From positions 62,001 through 126,000 of the forward strand of contig NZ_BDAW01000014.1 of assembly GCF_001625085.1 (NCBI RefSeq): a stretch of 64,000 bases of DNA, read 5' to 3'. The notes under the pieces were generated by a model. It made no database searches and was not told the origin of the DNA. It saw nothing but the letters and a program-made list of their open reading frames with translations. Shown piece by piece: positions 1-7,765 of this stretch. Within the stretch, counting starts at the first letter, position 1. Every line of letters begins with the position of its first letter. A program made the position numbers and the translations under genes. This stretch comes from Nocardia acidivorans NBRC 108247 (GTDB taxonomy: Bacteria > Actinomycetota > Actinomycetes > Mycobacteriales > Mycobacteriaceae).

Positions 1-20
1 GTCTGCGATATCTCAGCGCA

Positions 21-96
21 TACCGACCGGTGTGGGGTGAGTTTGTTTGTGCGGCAACGAGTTTTACGTCGGCCCACATACTACCGCGATAGACTG
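21..96 (+). promoter_or_regulatory. Conserved upstream element, copy A
   Basis: This stretch upstream of the small protein at 213 closely resembles 3149-3236, upstream of its paralogue. Both begin TACCGACCGGTG, both carry TTGTGCGGCAA followed by GA and TTTTAC (47-67 here), and both end in a tACTnnCGCnATA block. Conservation of non-coding sequence between two paralogous loci 3 kb apart suggests a shared promoter or operator. No exact -35/-10 pair could be assigned. Confidence 0.5.
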
Positions 97-212
97 GTTT
101 CGGTTCGGTCCGACCCGACCCGTGGAATACCAACGGCTCCGGTGCCCGGACTGTACCGCTCCAGACCCCGGCGGTTCGACATGCTTGATCGAGCCTGCCC
201 TGAGGGGGCGTG

Positions 213-623
213 ATGCACGGCACCGCGAATTCCGGTGATTCGAATTCCGAGAACGCCGGGGGAGACGATTTCCGGCAGTGGACCGTGGTGGCCGTCGTCC
301 TCGATGCCGACCGCGTCGGTCTGCTGCCCATCGGCATGGTGATGGCCGCCGATCTGGACCTGGCCGCCGCGCAGGTCCGTGATCGGCTGCCCGCACCCGA
401 TGGCAGACCCGGCGCGCATTACCTGGTCGCGTCGCCGTGCACGCTGGAGGTGGATATGCGCGTCGGTCGGGTGATCACCGTGCCGCAGCTGACCTGGGTC
501 AATCGCATGCACTGGGGCGAGGACGTCTGGAACGCCACCGAATGGGTGCCCGCCGAGGGCGGTCTGCGCCTGCTCGACCCGCAACGCTGGCACGCCACCC
601 AGCGCCGTAGGGCGGGGCTCTGA
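213..623 (+). CDS. Hypothetical protein, paralogue of the protein at 3279
   Basis: A protein of about 136 residues of unknown function. After a variable acidic N-terminus it has a conserved core running from FRQWTVVAV through DRVGLLPIG, a V/M-AADL-LAA segment, the YLVAS motif, a VNR tryptophan-rich turn and a W-VPA-GGL tail ending in RRW. The same motifs occur in the same order in the protein at 3279-3686. The start is GTG at 210 or ATG at 213; both have a GAGGGGG Shine-Dalgarno just upstream. No signal peptide or membrane segment is visible. It lies before the GAF-ANTAR regulators, but nothing links their functions directly. Confidence 0.75.
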   Translation: MHGTANSGDSNSENAGGDDFRQWTVVAVVLDADRVGLLPIGMVMAADLDLAAAQVRDRLPAPDGRPGAHYLVASPCTLEVDMRVGRVITVPQLTWVNRMHWGEDVWNATEWVPAEGGLRLLDPQRWHATQRRRAGL

Positions 624-766
624 GCGGCGTCCGCCCGAACGTCCCCGATGGTTCGCCGCGACTGACCTAAAGTGGCGCGAGTACACCACGGTTCAGCCGC
701 TGTGATGCGGGAACGCGGACGGGAGCGGGCGATGGTAGACAGCGGGCGTGTCCCCGGTGAGTCCGC

Positions 767-1540
767 GTGAACCCGACGCACACCGCCGTCTCCCGATTCT
801 TGGCCACCCTGCGCGAACTCGGCTCGGATGCCGATTCCGCGCCCGTGCACGGAGAGCGCCTGTGCGCCGCTGTCATTCGGGTACTGCCGGTCGACGAGGC
901 AGCACTCACTCTCGCCATGCCGGACAACCGGTGGGAGGTGCTCGGTGCGGTGGGCGGCGCTGCCATCCGGCTCGCCGATGCCGAGGCCGTGGTGGGCGAG
1001 GGTCCCGGCCCGGAGGCGCATGGGGCGGGCAGTCCGGTGCGCGTACCGGACTTCGGGCGTGCCGTGGCCGGTGGTCGCTGGCCGCTGCTGGCACAGTGGG
1101 ATCGGCTGCCCGAGTCACTCGGATCCATCTGCTCGGTTCCCCTGCGCCTGGGCGCGATCCGAGTCGGGTTCCTCGACCTGATCGATGCGGACGCCCTTCT
1201 CGACGATGTCCAGTCCTATACCGATGCCGTCCGCATCGCCGATGTGATCACCACCGTGCTGCTGGCCGCCCTGACCCCGTCCCCGCGCAATGGCATCCAC
1301 GACCTCAATGGGCTCGCGCTGGGACCGTGGTGGGAGCAGTCCGTTTCCGCGCGCCAGATCCACCAGGCGACCGGAATGGTTGCCGTACAACTGGATTCGA
1401 CCGCGGCCGTCGCCTATGCGAGGCTGGTCGGACATGCCTTCGCCACCGGAGCGACCCTCGCCGAGATCGCCGCCGCCGTTGTCGCGCGCCGATTGCGCTT
1501 TCCGTCCGAACACGACCCCGACCCGGAACCGGTGTCCTAG
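767..1540 (+). CDS. GAF and ANTAR domain transcription antitermination regulator
   Basis: A 257-residue protein with a divergent GAF sensor domain over about residues 15-165 and a C-terminal ANTAR RNA-binding domain from about 195 (IHQATGMVAVQL... through LAEIAAAVV). ANTAR proteins bind paired hairpins in nascent RNA and prevent termination; GAF domains bind small molecules or sense redox state. The GTG start at 767 begins the first sensible coding stretch. The second GAF-ANTAR gene starts 59 bases downstream, so the two may form an operon. The ligand and RNA targets cannot be read from the sequence. Confidence 0.85.
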   Translation: MNPTHTAVSRFLATLRELGSDADSAPVHGERLCAAVIRVLPVDEAALTLAMPDNRWEVLGAVGGAAIRLADAEAVVGEGPGPEAHGAGSPVRVPDFGRAVAGGRWPLLAQWDRLPESLGSICSVPLRLGAIRVGFLDLIDADALLDDVQSYTDAVRIADVITTVLLAALTPSPRNGIHDLNGLALGPWWEQSVSARQIHQATGMVAVQLDSTAAVAYARLVGHAFATGATLAEIAAAVVARRLRFPSEHDPDPEPVS

Positions 1541-1599
1541 CGCCGACGCGTGCGGACGAATCGGCCCATAGGATCGAAGAGAGAAGAGGTGAGTGCAGG

Positions 1600-2337
1600 A
1601 TGGCAGGTCGAGACCGAGCGCTGACCACCGCGCTGGTGCGGATGGTGGACACCCTGGTCGTGGACTACGACCCGGTCGAGCTGACCCAGGAGCTCGTCGA
1701 CACCAGCGTCGATCTGCTGCCCGCCGATGCCGCCGGCCTGCTGCTGGCGGACGCGCACGGCGAACTCCAGGTCTTCGCCTCGACTTCCGAGGAGACCCGG
1801 CTGCTGGAGTTGCTCCAGGTGGAGTCCGCCGCCGGACCCTGTCTCGAGGCGTACCGGACCGGGGAGCAGGTGCTGGTCGCTGATCTCGAGCGCGGTACGC
1901 AGCGCTGGCCCGCATTCGCCGAGCGCGCTGCCCAGGAGGGTTTCCACGGTGTCTGCGCGCTGCCGCTGCGGCTGCGCAACGATCGCATCGGGGCCTTGAA
2001 TCTGTTCACCACGCGCGCGGACGCGCTCGGTATGGACGATGTGCGCATCGGGCAGGCGCTGGCGGACTTCGCGACCATCGGCATCGTGCACGCCCGCATC
2101 CTGGCCGATTCGATGACCGTGAACGATCAGCTCAATGCCGCGCTGAACAGCCGCGTCGTCATCGAACAGGCGAAGGGCATGCTCGCCGAACGCGCCCGGC
2201 TCGATATGGATGCTGCGTTCGGGGCGATGCGCAAATACGCCCGCGATACCAATCAGCGGCTGGCCGATGTCTCGCGTGCGCTGGTGGACCGGGAGATCCA
2301 ACTCGAGACCATCCTCGCGCACCGGGTCCGCAAGTGA
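1600..2337 (+). CDS. GAF and ANTAR domain regulator
   Basis: A 245-residue protein closer to consensus than its upstream neighbour. Residues about 25-170 form a GAF domain (DLLPADAAGLLLAD, VESAAGPCLEAYRTG, ALPLRLRNDRIGALNLF). Residues about 185-240 form a classic ANTAR domain (VVIEQAKGMLAERA, then LADVSRALVDR). The ATG at 1600 follows an AGAGAAGAGGTG ribosome-binding region; longer in-frame extensions upstream overlap the preceding gene and are not coding. Likely an RNA-binding antiterminator controlled by a small ligand. Actinobacteria often encode several such proteins. Confidence 0.9.
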   Translation: MAGRDRALTTALVRMVDTLVVDYDPVELTQELVDTSVDLLPADAAGLLLADAHGELQVFASTSEETRLLELLQVESAAGPCLEAYRTGEQVLVADLERGTQRWPAFAERAAQEGFHGVCALPLRLRNDRIGALNLFTTRADALGMDDVRIGQALADFATIGIVHARILADSMTVNDQLNAALNSRVVIEQAKGMLAERARLDMDAAFGAMRKYARDTNQRLADVSRALVDREIQLETILAHRVRK

Positions 2338-2561
2338 GCTCCGGCTCGCGCCGAGGGTTCATTGTGGATGCCTCGCGGGAGCGCCGGGGGTAGAATGCGA
2401 ACAGCACGTCGATACGCTCCGGACCCCGGTGGTCGATCTGCGCACGGCAGGAAATCCCCTGCTGTTGACGCGAAACTCGGAGCGGCGCAATGTACTTCCG
2501 AAATTGCAATCGTGCTTGCCTGTGTACGAACAGAACCCGGGGCGCGGCTTCGAGCGGTGCG

Positions 2562-2915
2562 TCAGTGCAGGCGTTTCCGCGATGCGGTGTGGCTGATCCG
2601 CAGTTCGGTCCCCACGAACCGGTCCCCGGCGATCGCGAGCATGACGCGGCTGGCGTCATGGATGAGCAGATCCAGCTCCACGATAGCCTCGGACACCGCG
2701 ACTCCGGCGGCACGTACCTGAGCCGGACTCGATTCTCTGCGGTGGAAAACCGCCCGCAGCTCGCGCAACTCCACGCCGATGTCGAACAACTGGCGCACCA
2801 GTCGCTCGCTGGATTCGGCGAAAGTTGCCGTCCCCGTGGGGAAATTTGTCTTCGAATCGGTTCCGGTGGGCGGCGGCTCCGGCGCACCCGGGTGGGACAC
2901 TCCAGGGTCGGACAT
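2562..2915 (-). CDS. Hypothetical protein
   Basis: A 117-residue protein with a Pro/Gly-rich disordered N-terminus (to about residue 35) followed by a helical region: RLVRQLFDIGVELRELRAVF, then AVSEAIVELDLLIHDASRVMLAI. The spacing of hydrophobics suggests a helical bundle. No family was recognised. It is convergent with the GAF-ANTAR gene. The helical core has convincing codon use, so it is probably a real gene of unknown function. Confidence 0.6.
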   Translation of the reverse strand: MSDPGVSHPGAPEPPPTGTDSKTNFPTGTATFAESSERLVRQLFDIGVELRELRAVFHRRESSPAQVRAAGVAVSEAIVELDLLIHDASRVMLAIAGDRFVGTELRISHTASRKRLH

Positions 2916-3148
2916 TTCGATCTCCTGGGTTGATCGCGCGAAATCCCGAGCGACGCTAAGGAACTCGGCGCGAAAGTAATTCCGAGTCTACGCCTGCTCG
3001 AGCCTCGCGTTCGGAGTCGTACAGGCTTTCACTACTCCATTATCGAATGGGAGTTCACCCAATGGTGGGTATAGGGCTGGAGCAGGCCGTGATCGCGGCG
3101 ACGGCGCGGTCGATGGCGCGGGATGTTTCCGTATCGCGAGCATCGAAT

Positions 3149-3236
3149 ACCGACCGGTGGGAAGTTGGCTGGAATTCCATGAGTTTACTTGTGCGGCAAA
3201 GAATTTTACATTGCACGACGTACTGTCGCTATAAGA
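3149..3236 (+). promoter_or_regulatory. Conserved upstream element, copy B
   Basis: Second copy of the element at 21-96, with the same TACCGACCGGTG beginning, the TTGTGCGGCAAAGAATTTTAC block at 3189-3209 and a final CGCTATAAG that could serve as a -10. It precedes the paralogous protein gene at 3279. The spacing between the first block and the second is about 16 bases longer than in copy A. Confidence 0.5.
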
Positions 3237-3278
3237 TCGGAGCTGCCCGGTTCGGTTCGGATCCGCCCAGGGGTCGTG

Positions 3279-3686
3279 ATGAACAGTAGCGAAAACACCG
3301 GCGGCAGTACGAGATCGGATCGTCTGCTCATCGAGGACGACATCGGTGACCCCTACCGGCAGTGGACGGTGGTCGCGGTCGCCGTCGAGGCGGACCGCGT
3401 CGGACTGCTACCCATCGGCACGGTGGTGGCCGCGGACCTGGAACTCGCCGCGGGCCAACTCTGCGACCGGGTGCCCGAACCCGATTCGGTCACCGGCGCG
3501 CCCTATCTGGTCGCCTCGTCCAGCGTGCTGGAGATGGATCGGGATGCGGGCAGGGCGGTCCCGGTCCCGCAGGCCAGCTGGGTGAATCGCGTGCAGTGGG
3601 CCGGGAACGGCTGGTCGCCGGGGCGATGGGTGCCCGCCGCCGGCGGATTGGGCAGGCTCGAACCGCGGCGATGGCGCACCGCATAG
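3279..3686 (+). CDS. Hypothetical protein, paralogue of the protein at 213
   Basis: A protein of about 135 residues sharing with the gene at 213 the blocks YRQWTVVAV, DRVGLLPIG, VAADLELAA, PYLVAS, WVNRVQW, RWVPAAGGL and RRW. The true start is probably ATG at 3279 (or GTG at 3276), because the in-frame extension back to 3189 lies inside the conserved non-coding element. Function unknown. Duplication together with the upstream region suggests both copies answer to the same signal. Confidence 0.75.
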   Translation: MNSSENTGGSTRSDRLLIEDDIGDPYRQWTVVAVAVEADRVGLLPIGTVVAADLELAAGQLCDRVPEPDSVTGAPYLVASSSVLEMDRDAGRAVPVPQASWVNRVQWAGNGWSPGRWVPAAGGLGRLEPRRWRTA

Positions 3687-3761
3687 CACGCGGAGTGCCC
3701 CATCCTCTATACAGGTGGAGGCCGCGCTCCGGCGGCATCGCAGAGGAAGGGGCACCGCGCG

Positions 3762-4418
3762 ATGGCACGTGGCACCGGCGCGGGAAGTCCGGGCGTGCAG
3801 CCGACCGCCGCCCTTGACAAGTCCGGGCGGCGCGCGGCGATCTGCGGGGCGGCGCTGGATCTGGCGGCGGCGGGCGGTAATCGGGCCATTACCCATCACG
3901 CCATCGACGACCTGCTCGGCATCGCACGGGGATCGACCTCGTACTACTACCGGACTCGGCAGGAGCTGTTGCGGGCGGCGGTGATTCATCTCGCGGCCAC
4001 CTCGCGGGCGGCCTTCCGGGTCGCGCTGGACTCGGGTGATCGGCGGGCTTGGGCCCCACCGTCGATCGATGCCGCGGCCGAGCTGATGGCCGGGCAGGTG
4101 GATCTGCTGCTGGGCGCGCGCCGGCGGGACGCGCTCGCGCGCTATGCCCTGGCCGCCGATACCGCCGGGGACCAGACGCTCCGGACCGAGCTCGCGGTCT
4201 GCCTCTTCTCGCTGCCCGCCGCGACCGCGCTGATGGCGGACCTCGGCGCCGCCGATCCCGGGCAGGCCGCACACGATGTGATCAGTCTGCTCGAGGGCCT
4301 GCTCTTCGATCGCCTGCACGGTCATCGCGCACTGCTCGGCCTCGAGGCCGGGACGCCCGCCAGTCTGGCGGATCTGCGTGGCCCGCTGCGTCTTTGGCTG
4401 GCGCGGGCGGTCCGCTAA
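3762..4418 (+). CDS. TetR family transcriptional regulator
   Basis: A 218-residue TetR-type repressor. The helix-turn-helix lies at about residues 25-70 (GRRAAICGAALDLAAAGG, then ITHHAIDDLLGIARGSTSYYYRTRQELL), with the typical Y-F/Y turn before recognition of a phosphate backbone. The rest is an all-alpha ligand domain. A GAGGAAGGGG ribosome-binding site precedes the ATG. The gene is convergent with, and overlaps by four bases, the TetR gene at 4415. Its target is not evident; no TetR palindrome was found at its own start. Confidence 0.85.
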   Translation: MARGTGAGSPGVQPTAALDKSGRRAAICGAALDLAAAGGNRAITHHAIDDLLGIARGSTSYYYRTRQELLRAAVIHLAATSRAAFRVALDSGDRRAWAPPSIDAAAELMAGQVDLLLGARRRDALARYALAADTAGDQTLRTELAVCLFSLPAATALMADLGAADPGQAAHDVISLLEGLLFDRLHGHRALLGLEAGTPASLADLRGPLRLWLARAVR

Positions 4419-4996
4419 TCCGCCTTCAGATGATGGCGTAGCAGCACCGCGAGTTGAATGCGCGCGTCATCGAAGGGATGACCGGATTTGAGCGCGCGGC
4501 TCTGCACGATCGCGCCCTCGATCACCGACAGCAACAGTCCGGAGAGCGAAGACGCCGTGGCGCGTTCGATGCCCGCCGCGACGAGTCCGTCCGCGAGCCG
4601 GGCCGTCCATTCGGCGAAGGCCTGCCCGGCCGTGGACTGCACCGACGGATCGAGTTCGTCCAGCGCCGCGGCCATCATGAAGGATCCGGCGCGGTAATCG
4701 CTGGTCTCCAGTCCCACGCGCCAGAAGGCGAGCAGATCGTCCAGCCACCGTTCAGCCGAGGGTGCGCCGGGCAGGGCATCGGCCATCCGGCTGACGTGCT
4801 GGTACACCACCCGGGACACGATTTTCGCCGCCGTCTCCACCAGTTCGCCCTTGCCCGAGGGGAAGTGCTGATAGAGCGAATTGCGTGAGGCATTGCTGCG
4901 CTTGAGCAGTTCACTCAGTCCCGCCGCGTGCACGCCGTGTTCCTGCACCGTCGCGATGGTGCTCGCGATCAATCGAGCACGCGGTCCCGCCGTCAT
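4415..4996 (-). CDS. TetR/AcrR family repressor of the adjacent ketoacyl synthase
   Basis: A 193-residue regulator of the LmrA/YxaF-like TetR branch. The N-terminal helix-turn-helix covers about residues 1-50 (ARLIASTIATVQEHGVHAAGLSELLKRSNASRNSLYQHFPSGKGEL in outline), followed by a helical ligand domain. It is divergent from the ketoacyl synthase gene at 5082. The 85-base gap holds two near-identical 16-bp palindromes, so self-repression and control of the synthase are likely. The inducer may be a fatty acyl or xenobiotic compound, which is inference only. Confidence 0.9.
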   Translation of the reverse strand: MTAGPRARLIASTIATVQEHGVHAAGLSELLKRSNASRNSLYQHFPSGKGELVETAAKIVSRVVYQHVSRMADALPGAPSAERWLDDLLAFWRVGLETSDYRAGSFMMAAALDELDPSVQSTAGQAFAEWTARLADGLVAAGIERATASSLSGLLLSVIEGAIVQSRALKSGHPFDDARIQLAVLLRHHLKAD

Positions 4997-5017
4997 GGAA
5001 CTCCTCCGACCCTTGCT

Positions 5018-5033
5018 TGAACCGATCGGTCCA
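5018..5033. promoter_or_regulatory. TetR operator O1
   Basis: TGAACCGATCGGTCCA, a 16-bp palindrome with one mismatch. It lies 21 bases upstream of the TetR start codon (4996) and is almost identical to O2 at 5051. The ACCGATCGGT core is typical of TetR-family sites. Confidence 0.75.
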
Positions 5034-5050
5034 TGTTAAACCTATCCATG

Positions 5051-5066
5051 TGAACCGATCGGTTCA
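5051..5066. promoter_or_regulatory. TetR operator O2
   Basis: TGAACCGATCGGTTCA, a perfect 16-bp palindrome ending 15 bases before the ketoacyl synthase start. Its centre is 33 bp (about three helical turns) from that of O1, so two repressor dimers could sit on the same DNA face. It overlaps where the ribosome-binding and promoter region of the synthase must be. Confidence 0.8.
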
Positions 5067-5081
5067 TGTCGAGAGGAAGTC

Positions 5082-6125
5082 ATGCCCGCGCAGATCGCCA
5101 CCGCACCGCCGGTAACCCACGCCACCACCCTTGGCCTCGGCGTATACCGCCCCCGTCGGATCGTCCCCAATGCCGAGATCGTCGACCGCATCGACTCCTC
5201 GGACGAATGGATTCGCACCCGCTCCGGAATCGAGGCGCGCCGCTGGGCGCAGGACGACGAGACCATCGTCGCCATGAGCACCGCCGCGGCCCGCGAGGCG
5301 CTCACCGCCGCGAACATCCCGGCCGAGCAGATCGACGCCGTCATCCTGGCGACCTCGTCGCAGATGGTGCTCGGCCCGTCGGCGGGCGCGGTCGTCGCCA
5401 CCGAACTGGGCATGCACGACACCGCGGCCTTCGACGTCTCCGCGGGCTGTGCGGGCTTCTGCTACGCGCTGGCCAATGCCGCGAATCTGGTGCGCGCCGG
5501 ACAGGCGCGGCATGTGCTGGTCATCGGCGTGGAGCGGCTCTCGGATCTGCTCGATCCCACCGATCGCACCTGTGCGTTCATCTTCGCGGACGGTGCGGGC
5601 GCGGTGGTCGTGGGACCGTCCGAGGTCGAGGGCATCGGCCCGGTCGCCTGGGGTTCGGACGGCAGCCAGACCTCGGCCATCAAGCAGGACAAGGACTTCG
5701 CGCAGTACTTCGCCGAGGTCGCTGCGGCCGAGGCCAGCGGCGGCAGCACCGAGCGACCCTATATCCGGATGAACGGCACCGCCGTATTCCGCTGGGCCGT
5801 AACGTTTTTGGAGAAGGCGTGCCGCGATGCCCTGGACCGCTCCGGGGTGTCGGTCGACCAGCTGGACGCGTTCGTTCCGCATCAGGCCAACAGTCGCATC
5901 ACCGACGCTCTCACCCGCGCGCTGCATATGCCCGATTCGGTCGCCATCGCCCGCGATATCGCCGAGAGCGGCAATACCAGTGCGGCCTCCATCCCCATGG
6001 CCATGGAGCAGCTGTTGCGCTCGGGCGCGGCCAAGCCGGGCGATACCGCCCTGCTGCTGGGCTTCGGCGCGGGTCTGGCCTACGCCGGTCAGGTGGTGAC
6101 GCTCCCGGCCATCACCGCCGGTTAA
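5082..6125 (+). CDS. fabH: Beta-ketoacyl-ACP synthase III family protein
   Basis: A 347-residue thiolase-fold enzyme that condenses an acyl-CoA starter with malonyl-ACP. The catalytic triad is present: Cys123 in SAGCAGF, His in the HQANSRI motif and Asn in SGNTSAAS. A glycine-rich C-terminal GFGAGLAYAG is also typical. Length matches the family. The ATG follows GAGAGGAAG. It lies alone behind its own TetR repressor with two operators rather than in a fatty acid synthesis cluster. That argues for a specialised role, such as making an unusual acyl chain or responding to fatty acids, rather than the housekeeping FabH. The gene symbol reflects family, not proven role. Confidence 0.9.
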   Translation: MPAQIATAPPVTHATTLGLGVYRPRRIVPNAEIVDRIDSSDEWIRTRSGIEARRWAQDDETIVAMSTAAAREALTAANIPAEQIDAVILATSSQMVLGPSAGAVVATELGMHDTAAFDVSAGCAGFCYALANAANLVRAGQARHVLVIGVERLSDLLDPTDRTCAFIFADGAGAVVVGPSEVEGIGPVAWGSDGSQTSAIKQDKDFAQYFAEVAAAEASGGSTERPYIRMNGTAVFRWAVTFLEKACRDALDRSGVSVDQLDAFVPHQANSRITDALTRALHMPDSVAIARDIAESGNTSAASIPMAMEQLLRSGAAKPGDTALLLGFGAGLAYAGQVVTLPAITAG

Positions 6126-6138
6126 GCTGCTCCCCACT

Positions 6139-6681
6139 ATGGCCCTCAGCGCAACCATGCACACCTTCGCCATCCAGCTCGCCGATATCGATCGCGGGGT
6201 CTACCAGGATCTGGAATTGCGGGTGGCCCGGCATCCGTCGGAGTCGGCCGAATTCATGGTGACCCGGCTGCTGGCGTATCTGCTCGAATATGAGGAGGGC
6301 ATCACCTTCAGCGAGGGCGGGGTCTCGGCCACCGATGAACCCGCGGTGCTGGTGCGCGATCTCACCGGGCGGATCACCGCCTGGATCGAGATCGGCGCAC
6401 CCGATGCCGAGCGGGTGCATCGCGGCAGCAAGCTGGCCGGGCGCGCCGCCATCTACACGCACCGCGATCCGGTGAAGGTGCTGGCGCAGTTGGCGGGCAA
6501 GAAGATTCACCGGGCCGAGGCCATCCCGCTCTACAGCTTCGACCGGGAATTCATCGATTCGGTTGTGGCGGTGCTGGATCGGCGCAATACCGCCTCACTC
6601 TCGATCACCGAGCGGGTGCTGTACCTCGATATCAATGACGCCAGTCTGCGCGGATCGGTGGCGGAGCAGCCGATCGGATAG
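6139..6681 (+). CDS. YaeQ family protein
   Basis: A 180-residue protein of the YaeQ family, which has a PD-(D/E)XK nuclease-like fold. Recognisable parts are the N-terminal ATMHTFAIQLADIDRGVY, the segment HPSESAEFMVTRLLAYLLEYEEGI, then WIEIGAPDAERVHRGSK and the C-terminal SITERVLYLDI. The conserved E-I-G and S-K residues correspond to the presumed catalytic core. Its cellular role is unknown. It begins 13 bases after the ketoacyl synthase and may be read through from it. Confidence 0.85.
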   Translation: MALSATMHTFAIQLADIDRGVYQDLELRVARHPSESAEFMVTRLLAYLLEYEEGITFSEGGVSATDEPAVLVRDLTGRITAWIEIGAPDAERVHRGSKLAGRAAIYTHRDPVKVLAQLAGKKIHRAEAIPLYSFDREFIDSVVAVLDRRNTASLSITERVLYLDINDASLRGSVAEQPIG

Positions 6682-6820
6682 GCGATCCGGTCGGCGAGAC
6701 CGCGGAAATGCCCAGATCGTAGGCGGATTCGGCATGTTCGGCCTCATCGATGCCGGTCACCTCGGCCTCATGGTCGACGCGGAATCCGATGGTCGTGTGG
6801 ACGAGCCGCGCCGGGAGTGC
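6682..6820 (-). pseudogene. C-terminal remnant of an ammonium transporter (Amt)
   Basis: On the minus strand this region reads LVHTTIGFRVDHEAEVTGID followed by EAEHAESAYDLG, which matches the cytoplasmic C-terminal tail of actinobacterial Amt proteins (pattern GLRV-EEDE--GID-AEHAE-AYD). All eleven membrane helices are missing and no start is present. The frame stays open into the end of yaeQ but that part is not Amt. Beside the broken urea carboxylase it points to a former nitrogen-uptake locus. Confidence 0.65.
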
Positions 6821-7048
6821 CGGATTCGGTTGTCGGCGTGGAGTAGTCGAAGCGCAGTACGCCCACCCGGTTGTTCAGCGGAATGTCCGCGAGTGCCTTA
6901 GCGGTCGGAATAGTCGCCGGACCCAGCCTTTTCTCGCACAGGGCAATCCGGCCCGCCGCGGCCGGAGGGGGCGGCGGTGAGGTCTTGCTAACCCAGTGGT
7001 TACGTACTGTGATCGCGTGGAAATGGCTGGTCCATAGCGTATTCAGGC
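6821..7048. other. Intergenic region, degenerate
   Basis: No intact gene is visible. The minus strand has a stretch (about 6855-6970) with coding-like residue use, containing RIALCEKRLGP and ALADIPLNNRVGVLRFDYS, but no family was recognised. It may be part of another decayed gene next to the Amt remnant. The promoter of the GntR gene must lie at the right end. Confidence 0.35.
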
Positions 7049-7762
7049 ATGTCGACACCCTTGGGTACACGGTCGGACACCGGGGGCGGGCATTTGCGCG
7101 ACACGGTGTACGGCATCCTGCGTGACGAGCTCATGAACGGGCAGATCAAGTTCGGGCAGCGGCTCACCGAGCCGAAAGTGTCCGGGCGGTTCGGGATTTC
7201 GCGGACCCCGGCGCGGGAGGCGCTGGCCATGCTGTGCTCGGACGGGCTGCTGCGGCGCGAGGACATCGGGTTCAGTCCGGTGCGGCCCAGCATTCCGATG
7301 ATCCGCGATCTGTACGAGCTGCGAATCACCTTGGAGCTGGCCGGAATTCAGCGAGTGATGGACAATCCCGAGCTGCGGCATGATCACGAACTGCTGCGAC
7401 TGGAGCGGGACCGGTGGCTCGCGCTGCGCGATGATCCACCCGCGCAGGAGCCCGGATTCGTGGTGGTGGACGAGGAGTTCCATATCGCGCTGCTGTCGGC
7501 CTCGGGCAATGGTGAGCTGGTGCGGACGCTGGCCTCGATCAATGCCCGGATCCGGCATGTGCGGATGTACGACTTCATGGTCAACAACCGGGTCGAGGTG
7601 ACCATCGAGGAACACCTCGCGATTCTGGAAGCCGTGCTCGCCGAGGATCTGCCGCGCGCACTCGTACTGCTGCACCGGCATATCGGCGAATCCCTCGATG
7701 TCGTGCTCGATCGGGTCACCCGGGCGATTGTCGCCATGTCCATGGCAAGCGAACAGGAGTAG
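7049..7762 (+). CDS. GntR family regulator with FCD domain
   Basis: A 237-residue protein of the FadR subfamily. A winged helix-turn-helix covers about residues 15-80 (LRDTVYGILRDELMNGQI, RLTEPKVSGRFGISRTPAREAL). An all-helical FCD ligand domain follows (DLYELRITLELAGIQ; DEEFHIALLSASGN; EEHLAILEAVL). The D and H residues that hold a metal in FCD domains are present (D-EFH, H in EEHL and H-RHIG). It lies four bases before the urea carboxylase remnant, so it most likely regulated urea or carboxylate use by that operon. Confidence 0.9.
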   Translation: MSTPLGTRSDTGGGHLRDTVYGILRDELMNGQIKFGQRLTEPKVSGRFGISRTPAREALAMLCSDGLLRREDIGFSPVRPSIPMIRDLYELRITLELAGIQRVMDNPELRHDHELLRLERDRWLALRDDPPAQEPGFVVVDEEFHIALLSASGNGELVRTLASINARIRHVRMYDFMVNNRVEVTIEEHLAILEAVLAEDLPRALVLLHRHIGESLDVVLDRVTRAIVAMSMASEQE

Positions 7763-7765
7763 CCG

